DNA of 10,930 nt, taken from assembly GCA_903825265.1 (NCBI GenBank), contig CAIJZW010000047.1, positions 1 through 10,930 of the forward strand. Reading direction: 5' to 3'. Of this stretch, positions 1 through 5,025 are shown in pieces. Below the pieces are notes generated by a model. That model was not told where the DNA came from and ran no database searches. It was given only the letters and a program-made list of their open reading frames with translations. The position numbers and the translations under genes are program-made. Within the stretch, counting starts at the first letter, position 1. Each line of letters opens with the position of its first letter. The DNA is from an uncultured bacterium (GTDB taxonomy: Bacteria > Patescibacteriota > Minisyncoccia > Phycocordibacterales > UBA9973).

Positions 1-3
1 AAA

Positions 4-522
4 ATGGAAAATATAAAATTAAAAAATCAAAATAAAGGTTTTGGTTTAGTTGAGTTTCTTTTGTATATAAGCATAGTTGCAATTATGTCACTTGCTATTG
101 TGGCTTTATTTTTCATGATGGCTCAATCACGAGTAAAAAGTCAAACTATTTCTGAAGTGAATGAACAGGGGACTCAGATAGTTGAACTTATCTCTCAGAC
201 TATAAGAAATTCAAGTTCTGTTAATTTTCCTTCTCTAGGTTTAAATAATAGCTCTTTGTCTTTAAACGTAGATGATCCATTAAAAACTCCAACAATCTTT
301 GATCTTTCTGGTGGTGAAATAAGGATAGTAGAAGGCGGGGGTTTACCAATAATCCTTAATAATTCAAAGCTTATTGCAAGTAATCTATTATTTGAAAATC
401 TTTCAAGGGTTGGTACAAAGGATACAATAAGAGTATCTTTTAAGCTGAGTCGTGTTAATAATGAAGGAAGGAATGAGTATGATTATAATCAAACTTTTTA
501 TATAAGTGCAAATTTAAAATAA
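4..522 (+). CDS. PilW/GspJ-like minor type IV pilin (prepilin)
   Basis: This is a type IV pilus or pseudopilus minor subunit. Residues 1-12 are a short basic leader ending in Lys-Gly; prepilin peptidase would cut at Gly12/Phe13, and the mature protein starts FGLVE with the conserved Glu at mature position 5 (Glu17). A hydrophobic helix follows to about residue 42 (LLYISIVAIMSLAIVALFF), which anchors the subunit in the membrane and packs in the pilus core. The rest is a small beta-rich head with no cysteine and no recognised domain. The length of 172 aa and the fold outline fit PilW/GspJ-type minor pilins. Its stop is 3 nt before the next minor-pilin gene, so the two are surely co-transcribed. 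The start lies 4 bases from the window edge, so its promoter and any upstream pilin genes are not visible. The pilin class is certain; the PilW/GspJ subclass is likely. Confidence 0.85.
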   Translation: MENIKLKNQNKGFGLVEFLLYISIVAIMSLAIVALFFMMAQSRVKSQTISEVNEQGTQIVELISQTIRNSSSVNFPSLGLNNSSLSLNVDDPLKTPTIFDLSGGEIRIVEGGGLPIILNNSKLIASNLLFENLSRVGTKDTIRVSFKLSRVNNEGRNEYDYNQTFYISANLK

Positions 523-525
523 TTT

Positions 526-930
526 ATGAGTTTTAAAAAATTAAAATTTAATAATGGATTTGCTAGTATTCTAGCAGTGATAATACTAGGGGCTGTTGGT
601 GTATCTATCGTTTCTTCTGTTATATTATTTGGATTAGGATTTTCTCGTAATAGTTTTTCCTTAGAACAATATTATCAATCTAAATCTTTAGCGAGTGCTT
701 GTAGTGAAGAAGCTTTACAGCAGATTAAAGATTCAAATTTTATTGGTAATGGAAATTTAGTTTTAGGACAAGGGTCTTGTGATTATTTTATTTTAGATAA
801 AGGAGGAGAGGTAAGAGAAATAAATTCTTATGGAACAGTAGGAAGTGTTATAAGAAAAATTCAAATAGAAGTTGATCAGATTAATCCAACTATAAATATA
901 ATTTCATGGAGAGATGTTTCTGATTTTTAG
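526..930 (+). CDS. PilX/GspK-like minor type IV pilin lacking Glu5
   Basis: This is a second minor pilin, 134 aa. The leader ends NNG, with predicted prepilin peptidase cleavage at Gly11/Phe12. The mature N-terminus is FASIL, with Leu rather than Glu at position 5. Loss of Glu5 is a known trait of GspK-type tip pseudopilins and is also seen in PilX-like N-terminal regions. The hydrophobic helix spans about residues 12-38 (ILAVIILGAVGVSIVSSVILFG). Two cysteines in the head (Cys59 and Cys85) could form a disulfide. The gene follows the PilW-like gene after 3 nt with no Shine-Dalgarno sequence, so translation is probably coupled. In known systems the Glu5-lacking subunit sits at the pilus tip with GspJ/GspI partners; that role is inferred here. 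The 108-nt gap after it holds the major pilin promoter. Confidence 0.78.
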   Translation: MSFKKLKFNNGFASILAVIILGAVGVSIVSSVILFGLGFSRNSFSLEQYYQSKSLASACSEEALQQIKDSNFIGNGNLVLGQGSCDYFILDKGGEVREINSYGTVGSVIRKIQIEVDQINPTINIISWRDVSDF

Positions 931-941
931 TTATCCTCTAG

Positions 942-950
942 TTATCCACA
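942..950 (+). promoter_or_regulatory. DnaA-box-like 9-mer upstream of the pilin promoter
   Basis: TTATCCACA at 942-950 matches the consensus DnaA box. A half-matching TTATCCTCT lies at 931-939, 11 bp upstream start to start, which puts both on the same DNA face. They precede an AT-rich (ATT)n tract at about 995-1012. One perfect box can occur by chance in AT-rich DNA, and no dnaA, dnaN or other origin genes are visible. A regulatory role at the pilin promoter is only a possibility. Confidence 0.3.
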
Positions 951-979
951 TGAAATTTTGCTAATTGTAGAAGTAGTCG

Positions 980-988
980 TGGTATAAT
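980..988 (+). promoter_or_regulatory. Extended -10 promoter of the major pilin gene
   Basis: TGGTATAAT at 980-988 is a perfect extended -10 element. There is no good -35 hexamer at 17 nt; TTGCTA at 958-963 with a 19-nt spacer is the nearest. The expected transcription start is about 995, giving a leader of roughly 44 nt that contains an (ATT)n run and no Shine-Dalgarno sequence. A separate promoter for the major pilin, downstream of the minor pilins, fits its need for high expression. Confidence 0.65.
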
Positions 989-1038
989 TATGAAATATTA
1001 TTATTATTATTTAAGAAGTCTAAAATCATTGATTTTCT

Positions 1039-1515
1039 ATGAAAACAAAAAATAAAGGATTCACGTTACTTGAAGTTTTATTAGTTATCGCAATCATTGC
1101 TATATTAGCAGCTATCGTTATAGTAGCTATTAATCCAGCAAAACAATTAGCAGAAGCAAGAAATGCACAAAGAAGAGCTGATGTTCAAACTATTTTGAAT
1201 GCAGTTTATCAATATACAATTGATAATAATGGTAATCTTCCATCAGATGCTCCAGCTGTTACAGCTGTTGCTACAGAAATTTGTAGAACAGGTATAGTTG
1301 ATGCTACTTGTCTTACTGATGCTTTAACAAATTTGAAAGTTCTTACTACAGGTGAAAAATATGTAACTTCACTTCCTATTGACCCGTCATGTGCTATAGC
1401 AGCCCCTTGTGCAGCTAATGGTATAGGATATAGAATTCTTAAAACAGCTAATGGAAGAATAACAGTTAGTGCTCCAAATGCAGAGTTAACAGCAACTGTA
1501 AGTGTAACTAAATAA
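1039..1515 (+). CDS. pilA: Major type IV pilin (prepilin)
   Basis: This is the major structural subunit of a type IV pilus, used in many bacteria for attachment, twitching and DNA uptake. The leader MKTKNKG is cut at Gly7/Phe8, and the mature protein begins FTLLE with Glu5 (Glu12 of the precursor). The N-terminal helix (VLLVIAIIAILAAIVIVAI) runs into an amphipathic stretch INPAKQLAEARNAQRRADVQ, then a small head of about 100 aa. Four cysteines (82, 91, 118 and 124) can make two disulfides, and LPIDPSC near 112-118 is the DP-containing loop seen in short CPR and Gram-positive pilins. At 158 aa it has normal length. It is preceded by two minor-pilin genes and its own extended -10 promoter, and followed by a strong terminator. 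The start ATG gives a leader of ideal length. The symbol pilA is by role; ortholog identity was not tested. Confidence 0.93.
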   Translation: MKTKNKGFTLLEVLLVIAIIAILAAIVIVAINPAKQLAEARNAQRRADVQTILNAVYQYTIDNNGNLPSDAPAVTAVATEICRTGIVDATCLTDALTNLKVLTTGEKYVTSLPIDPSCAIAAPCAANGIGYRILKTANGRITVSAPNAELTATVSVTK

Positions 1516-1531
1516 TTTAGCTACATTCTCA

Positions 1532-1562
1532 AATAAAAGACCACTTAAAGTGGTCTTTTATT
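1532..1562 (+). terminator. Intrinsic terminator of the pilin operon
   Basis: A perfect inverted repeat (AATAAAAGACCACTT at 1532-1546 and its complement at 1548-1562, with CTTAAAG forming the real loop) lies 17 nt after the pilin stop codon. The downstream arm ends in TCTTTTATT, serving as a U-rich tail, and the mirrored A-run means it could also stop leftward transcription. This is a strong call. Confidence 0.88.
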
Positions 1563-1587
1563 GTTTTATAGCTATATAAAAAAATTT

Positions 1588-1626
1588 TAAATTAAAAGCC
1601 ATACATGGTTAGTACGGCTTTAATTT
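1588..1626 (-). terminator. Terminator of the unknown 178-aa gene
   Basis: Read on the minus strand, AAAGCCgTAC pairs with GTAtGGCTTT around a short loop, extended by AT pairs (TTAAA/TTTAA) on both sides and followed by a T-rich run (AAAATTTTTTT). It lies right after the stop codon at 1627-1629, as expected for an intrinsic terminator. Confidence 0.7.
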
Positions 1627-2163
1627 TTATTTGTAAGGATTTCCTATTTTTTCATTCATATAGGAAATGACATTTTCTTTTGCTAAATCAATTTGCTCAA
1701 AAGCAAATTTCTTTACTGTTTCAAGTTCGTATAAAGGAAGATATAAACCCCTTTCGTCAGTAAAAACATGCTTTTTTACAAAATTTTCCCAATCATGATC
1801 ACTCATTTCTTTTTGATCACATTCTAAATAATAACCAGGATTTAGAAAGGAACCAGAAACAACTTCATTATAGGGGATTCTTGTAAGATAAACATCACGA
1901 TCCCAACAAGGGGTCCAAGCAAGTATTTCCCCTTCATTAAGAGAAACATAATTATTATTTCTAGGATAAAGAAAATTTTGATTTCTTAATACTTGCCATG
2001 CAAGTATTTTGACCCATCCTTTTTCTGGGCGGAAAAGTTGCTTTTCTCTACCTTTTTCCTCTATTTGAGATAAAATTTGAGATAAAATTTTTCTTAAATC
2101 TTTATCTCCAGTTTGGATATATTTATCATAAATATTCCAAAATTTAACAATTTTTTCTTCCAT
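1627..2163 (-). CDS. Hypothetical protein, 178 aa
   Basis: I do not recognise this protein. It appears soluble and cytoplasmic, with no signal peptide or membrane segment. Residues 1-40 are helical, charged and contain a tandem KILSQILSQI repeat. The middle (about 45-115) is rich in aromatics, with GWVKILAW, LNEGEILAWTPCWDRD and LNPGYYLECDQ, and the C-terminal 60 residues are again helical. A single ATG start is supported by the stop-free frame. There is no Shine-Dalgarno sequence; the leader is an A-rich tract, and a possible -10 TATATT lies at 2189-2184 without a clear -35. The gene stands alone, converging on the pilin operon, with its own terminator at 1588-1626. The ORF looks real from its composition and terminator, but no function can be assigned. 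Confidence 0.7.
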   Translation of the reverse strand: MEEKIVKFWNIYDKYIQTGDKDLRKILSQILSQIEEKGREKQLFRPEKGWVKILAWQVLRNQNFLYPRNNNYVSLNEGEILAWTPCWDRDVYLTRIPYNEVVSGSFLNPGYYLECDQKEMSDHDWENFVKKHVFTDERGLYLPLYELETVKKFAFEQIDLAKENVISYMNEKIGNPYK

Positions 2164-2327
2164 CGTTTTGTTTTTTTTGCGTTAATATAGAAATATCTTT
2201 TTATTTAACTTTTATATTACTCATATTTAGATAAATAGCAACATGTTTGATTTCTAAAGGCTTTTGATTTTAATAAATAAAAAACCTTAAAAAACAAGCT
2301 TCTTGTACTAGTATATGATGATAATTC

Positions 2328-2379
2328 TAAGGTAGTTTAAATTGGAATCAGAGAATAGTGAATGTAAGGGGATTGGGGA
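2328..2379 (+). repeat. Degenerate direct repeat, copy A
   Basis: This 52-bp segment aligns without gaps to 4156-4207: the core AAATTGGAATC (2339-2349) is identical, and by hand count 38 of 52 positions match. Both copies are in the same orientation, both are followed by ATTATTTAA, and both lie just beyond the 3' end of a minus-strand gene. It is not part of any ORF. It may be an old recombination footprint or a shared 3' element; no known repeat family is recognised. Confidence 0.5.
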
Positions 2380-2399
2380 AATTACAAATTATTTAAACA

Positions 2400-2437
2400 A
2401 AAAAGCTCATCATAAAAGATAAACTTTTTTGATGAGC
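2400..2437 (-). terminator. Terminator of the secreted beta-rich protein gene
   Basis: GCTCATCA (2405-2412) pairs with TGATGAGC (2430-2437), and inside it AAAAG (2414-2418) pairs with CTTTT (2424-2428), leaving a 5-nt loop. On the minus strand the hairpin is followed by TTTTTTG (complement of about 2398-2404). It starts 9 nt after the stop codon of the gene ending at 2446. The remainder of the 2164-2445 gap holds the direct repeat copy A and AT-rich sequence in which I see nothing else. Confidence 0.85.
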
Positions 2438-2445
2438 GTATATTA

Positions 2446-3273
2446 TTATTCTTTGTAATTAAATCCAATCAGCAAGAATGCTCCGATTGAATTAGTGATA
2501 AAATCGTATCCCATTCCAAATCTGGCGTCAGTTAAATTTTTAACTTTTAAAAATTTCATTACACCCACTAAGTTACTGGTTACTTTTTTGTCTTTAATCG
2601 CTAAGTCCCAGATAGCATTGTATTCTGATTCTTTTATTGGACGAATAGACAATGCTAGGGCCTGTTGATTATTTGCTGTGAAAGAGGTCATAGCATATAA
2701 GTATGGTAATTCAATTTTAGATGTTACTCCACCTACAATTCTTTTAATAGAATCAACGGTATTTGTCCATAATCCAACAGTTAGAATCTTATGACGATAA
2801 ACTATCTGATATTCAGCTTTTTTATTTCTGACATAAAATCCCACTTTAATGTTTTTATAATTAACAGTTGTTCCCATTGTTCCACTAGGAGGCATAGCTT
2901 CTGCTGTGAATTGAAATTGTCCATCAACTGATAACGGTGTCGGTCTTATTTCAGACACTGGTGTTGGTTGATATCCAGCTGATATACCGAAGTTTTTCCA
3001 TTCAGTTTTAAAAGCTGAATAGAAAATAACATTATTTTCACCGGGATCAAATCCAATTCTGCCATCATAGATAATTCTTCCAAATATTTTTTCTTTATAC
3101 CGGACTCCTACTCGAACATTTGCCAGTTTTGTTAAATACCCTGACTCAGTTTGAATAAATCCACTTCCGACAACTCCAGTGTAAACATTAATTCTAGTGG
3201 AATCTTGAGATTTAACTTGTAAAGATATAATCGACAAAAAAGCGATTATTAACAAAGAAACTTTAGCTTTCAT
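2446..3273 (-). CDS. Secreted or outer-membrane-type beta-rich protein with signal peptide
   Basis: This 275-aa exported protein starts with a classical signal peptide: Lys at 2 and 4, hydrophobic core of about residues 5-18 (VSLLIIAFLSIISL), and a QVKSQ|DS cleavage region resembling the SQ/AQ sites typical of Bacteroidota. The mature part consists almost entirely of alternating hydrophobic/polar strands separated by turns (GVRYKEKIFGRIIYD, WKNFGISAGYQ, NIKVGFYVRNKKAEYQIVYR, KILTVGLWTN, ARFGMGYDF, GAFLLIGFNYKE), the pattern of a small outer-membrane beta-barrel. No named family is recognised. It has a near-consensus sigma70 promoter, a leader with a strong hairpin right before the ATG, and its own terminator, so it is a one-gene unit. 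A barrel would be odd in a cell thought to lack a classical outer membrane, which suggests transfer, a different envelope location, or a surface beta-sheet protein. An in-frame TGA 21 nt upstream excludes a longer start. Confidence 0.75.
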   Translation of the reverse strand: MKAKVSLLIIAFLSIISLQVKSQDSTRINVYTGVVGSGFIQTESGYLTKLANVRVGVRYKEKIFGRIIYDGRIGFDPGENNVIFYSAFKTEWKNFGISAGYQPTPVSEIRPTPLSVDGQFQFTAEAMPPSGTMGTTVNYKNIKVGFYVRNKKAEYQIVYRHKILTVGLWTNTVDSIKRIVGGVTSKIELPYLYAMTSFTANNQQALALSIRPIKESEYNAIWDLAIKDKKVTSNLVGVMKFLKVKNLTDARFGMGYDFITNSIGAFLLIGFNYKE

Positions 3274-3278
3274 TTTTA

Positions 3279-3341
3279 TAGTTTTAATTGGTTTTCACAA
3301 AAGACAATTAATTATCTCTCCTCTGAAAACCAATAAAACTA
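3279..3341 (-). promoter_or_regulatory. Leader hairpin abutting the start codon
   Basis: ATTGGTTTTCA (3287-3297) pairs perfectly with TGAAAACCAAT (3324-3334). After one bulged A (3286) the pairing continues with TAGTTTT (3279-3285) and AAAACTA (3335-3341), giving about 18 base pairs around a 26-nt loop. In the minus-strand mRNA the stem ends 5 nt before the ATG at 3273, and the loop carries GAGGAGAG, the only Shine-Dalgarno-like string near this gene, placed far too distant to act directly unless the stem folds. This looks like a translational control element or mRNA-stabilising 5' hairpin. Confidence 0.6.
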
Positions 3342-3365
3342 ATATCAAAGAACCACTACCTTTGG

Positions 3366-3394
3366 ATAATAGAATAAATATAGTGATTTGTCAA
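3366..3394 (-). promoter_or_regulatory. Consensus sigma70 promoter of the beta-rich protein gene
   Basis: On the minus strand TTGACA (3394-3389), a 17-nt spacer and TATTAT (3371-3366) form a near-perfect sigma70 promoter. The start would be near 3359, giving an 85-nt leader. It is not the TTTG/TAnnTTTG type used in Bacteroidota. The stretch 3395-3518, between this promoter and the terminator of the next gene, shows no ORF; a weak resemblance to the 2328 repeat near 3425-3475 was too gapped to call. Confidence 0.8.
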
Positions 3395-3518
3395 TATGAC
3401 TCATTTGCGTGACTTTCAGAACTAAGCAGGGAAATGAAGTGGATAGAATTAGGGATTAAAGAATTAAGTTTGATGCTTGAATAAAGTTCACAAAATGCAC
3501 ATATTTACTGAAGATAAA

Positions 3519-3557
3519 TAAACAAGCCCTCATCTATAAAGATAAGGGTCTTGATTT
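3519..3557 (-). terminator. Probable terminator of the small membrane protein gene
   Basis: On the minus strand AAATCAAGACCCTTATC pairs imperfectly with GATGAGGGCTTGTTT (one bulge and one G-U pair) across the loop TTTATA, followed by ATTTATCTTC. It lies about 50 nt after the stop at 3609. The tail is only moderately U-rich, so termination efficiency is uncertain. Confidence 0.6.
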
Positions 3558-3608
3558 ATATTTTCTCTTGTCTATGACAATTACTGGAGAGAAACCAGTT
3601 TTATTCCT

Positions 3609-3941
3609 TTACAGAACTTCCTCTTTAGCGAGGGGAGGGTATCCTAAAACCTTGATACCTAATTCTTTTCTTTTTTTGTCGCCTATTTTGCGAACAACGT
3701 CAGTTGGTCTAATTGGTTTTCCTCCAAATACTTCAGTGGAAACCAAAAACCGTTTTTTGTTGATATCAATTTCTTCTAAAACAGAAGAAACCTTATCAAT
3801 ACTTATCACCCTAAGAAATCCGTTTGGAAGTTCGTTGGTACGTTTTACCAAACTACCTCTTTTGGAATTTCCCCAAATGTAGCCCATAAAGCCACTAAAT
3901 GCAATAAACACTATTGCAAGTGAAATAAAATAACCTGTCAT
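3609..3941 (-). CDS. Small single-pass membrane protein, unknown function
   Basis: This is a 110-aa protein from the ATG at 3941. A TTG at 3974 in the same frame would add 11 residues, but the ATG places the membrane helix at the very N-terminus and is preferred. Residues about 4-23 (YFISLAIVFIAFSGFMGYIW) form one transmembrane segment or uncleaved signal anchor, followed by a basic stretch (NSKRGSLVKR) and an alpha/beta extramembrane part with LRVISIDKVSSVLEEIDINKK and TDVVRKIGDKKRKELGIKVL. No family is recognised. The opposite strand has a shadow frame of similar length, but this strand has a consensus promoter with a leader of about 95 nt, a terminator and a coherent membrane topology. Like the upstream beta-rich gene, it carries GAAAACCAAT in its leader, which may mean shared control or shared origin. 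Confidence 0.62.
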   Translation of the reverse strand: MTGYFISLAIVFIAFSGFMGYIWGNSKRGSLVKRTNELPNGFLRVISIDKVSSVLEEIDINKKRFLVSTEVFGGKPIRPTDVVRKIGDKKRKELGIKVLGYPPLAKEEVL

Positions 3942-4041
3942 AACTTTAAGTTTTGTGAGATAACGATAGGTCAAGCAAGGACGATATTCATTGGTTTTCT
4001 TATGATTATCTCTGGTTTATAAATGAACTTATTACTTGAAT

Positions 4042-4070
4042 AGTATATCACAAATACTTGATAGTGTCAA
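4042..4070 (-). promoter_or_regulatory. Consensus sigma70 promoter of the small membrane protein gene
   Basis: On the minus strand TTGACA (4070-4065), a 17-nt spacer and TATACT (4047-4042) make a strong sigma70 promoter. The start is expected near 4035, so the leader is about 95 nt and includes GAAAACCAAT (3999-3990). The promoter lies inside a minus-strand 67-codon frame (4032-4235), which argues that frame is not a gene. Confidence 0.78.
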
Positions 4071-4155
4071 GTTAAGTACATTTAACCATAAGTTCTGAAA
4101 TCTCAAAAGGGTACAAAAAAGTACCTTAATAAATAAGGCTAAAAGCGTTGTGACC

Positions 4156-4207
4156 CTAGGGGGTTCAAATTGGAATCTAATAGTAGGGAATATAAGGGTA
4201 TTTGAGG
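4156..4207 (+). repeat. Degenerate direct repeat, copy B
   Basis: This is the partner of 2328-2379, displaced by 1828 bp, with the shared exact core AAATTGGAATC (4167-4177) and ATTATTTAA shortly after. It sits next to the 3' end of the Nudix gene. Together the two copies bracket exactly the two genes that have consensus promoters. A GGTTCAAAT string here resembles a tRNA T-loop, but the flanks do not pair. Confidence 0.5.
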
Positions 4208-4221
4208 TTTTAAAGATATAA

Positions 4222-4707
4222 TTATTTAACTTCACTCATTCGCTCGTGAATCCCTTTTAGAAATTCATCTGGATTTTCTTTTAACTTTAAGTTAAGTTCT
4301 TCTTTAGAAAACCACTTAATTTCAGCAACTTCATCTTCCTGTATTTTAAAATCTTTAAAACCAACAGGTAAAGTTAATAAAAATTCTTGGGCAAAATAAT
4401 TCCATTTAGTTTTTCTGCGTTTTTTAATCCCAGTAATAGGTTTGATATCTTTCAATCCTATTTCTTCTTCCGCTTCTTTTATTATGTTCTGTTCATAAGT
4501 TTCTCCTTCTTCCACTGTTCCTGCCACTGCTGGACCCCATTTACCAGGATCATGACTTTTATTAAAAGCACGACGAGCAAGCAAAATATTCCCATTTGTG
4601 TCAGTTATCCAAAGAGAAGAAACACGATAAATAGCATTTAGGTCACGATTATCTCTTTCTCTGTATTCTATTATGTTATCATTTTCATCTACTATTGGAA
4701 TTTTCAT
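4222..4707 (-). CDS. Nudix hydrolase, IPP-isomerase/YfcD-like subgroup
   Basis: This 161-aa cytoplasmic Nudix protein would cleave a nucleoside-diphosphate-linked substrate (NDP-X to NMP plus P-X) with Mg2+. The Nudix box GX5EX7REUXEEXGU runs from Gly63 to Leu85, with Glu69, Glu78, Glu81 and Glu82 in place; the usual Arg of REU is Lys77, a conservative change. The N-terminus PIVDENDNIIEYRERDNRD and then YRVSSLWITDTNGNILLARRAFNKSHDPGKWG follow the layout of the YfcD/isopentenyl-diphosphate-isomerase-like subgroup (vDe.g..., HR...v.n..G.illq.Rs..K...PG.w). The substrate cannot be told. Its length is usual for the subgroup. The promoter overlaps the start codon region, predicting a leaderless mRNA. 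The gene appears single, with no clear terminator hairpin after it. Confidence 0.92.
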   Translation of the reverse strand: MKIPIVDENDNIIEYRERDNRDLNAIYRVSSLWITDTNGNILLARRAFNKSHDPGKWGPAVAGTVEEGETYEQNIIKEAEEEIGLKDIKPITGIKKRRKTKWNYFAQEFLLTLPVGFKDFKIQEDEVAEIKWFSKEELNLKLKENPDEFLKGIHERMSEVK

Positions 4708-4713
4708 AAATTT

Positions 4714-4722
4714 ATTATATCA
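4714..4722 (-). promoter_or_regulatory. Extended -10 promoter giving a leaderless Nudix mRNA
   Basis: On the minus strand TGATATAAT (4722-4714) is an extended -10 element. Only 6 nt (AAATTT) separate it from the ATG at 4707, so transcription would begin at or next to the start codon. No -35 hexamer is evident. The region 4723-5025 beyond it has no gene; it holds the hairpins 4765-4783 and 4922-4947 and a short inverted repeat TCTATTT/AAATAGA (4852-4876). Confidence 0.65.
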
Positions 4723-4764
4723 GATTCCAAATCATAAAAATATCCCCTTGGGTTGTGTAAAAAT

Positions 4765-4783
4765 AGCATTACAAAATAATGCT
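4765..4783. terminator. Short perfect hairpin, possible terminator
   Basis: AGCATTA (4765-4771) pairs with TAATGCT (4777-4783) around CAAAA. On the minus strand it is followed by ATTTTTAC and on the plus strand by TAAAAATC. It could end leftward transcripts from the gene at 5026-6015, but that stop is about 240 nt away, so the assignment is weak. Confidence 0.4.
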
Positions 4784-4921
4784 TAAAAATCTGTGAGCCC
4801 ATACAGTCTACAGTGGAACTCCTTTGAAAGCGAGATATTGAAATGGAAAAATCTATTTAATACCTATCCAAATAGACTTCTTGCGATTACAAAAGTTTAA
4901 TAATGATTATATTATAAAGGT

Positions 4922-4947
4922 TTTAAGTTTTTATTAAAAAACTTAAA
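4922..4947. repeat. AT-rich perfect hairpin
   Basis: TTTAAGTTTTT (4922-4932) and AAAAACTTAAA (4937-4947) form an 11-bp perfect inverted repeat with a 4-nt loop, about 80 nt past the stop of the gene ending at 5026. There is no U-run after it on either strand, so it may be an mRNA 3' stem or a weak bidirectional terminator. Confidence 0.5.
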
Positions 4948-5025
4948 GAGAATATTATCTACCGTACTAGTTAATAGAACTATATATAATATTATTTTGG
5001 TTGCCTTAAAGTATCTTTGAGTTAT

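Noticed and set aside
3568..3882. Plus-strand 104-codon frame
   Set aside because: It is the antisense shadow of the small membrane protein gene, which has a promoter, terminator and coherent topology on the minus strand; this frame has none of these and starts in the terminator-side spacer.
4120..4180. tRNA or tRNA remnant suggested by GGTTCAAAT and a CCTT/AAGG arm
   Set aside because: The presumed T-stem arms (GGGGG and TGGAA) do not pair, position 33 is not T, and there is no D-arm or acceptor stem.
4032..4235. Minus-strand 67-codon frame with an FEPPRVTT-like string
   Set aside because: It contains the consensus promoter of the next gene and the degenerate repeat, and it overlaps the Nudix stop. 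The peptide has no protein-like composition.
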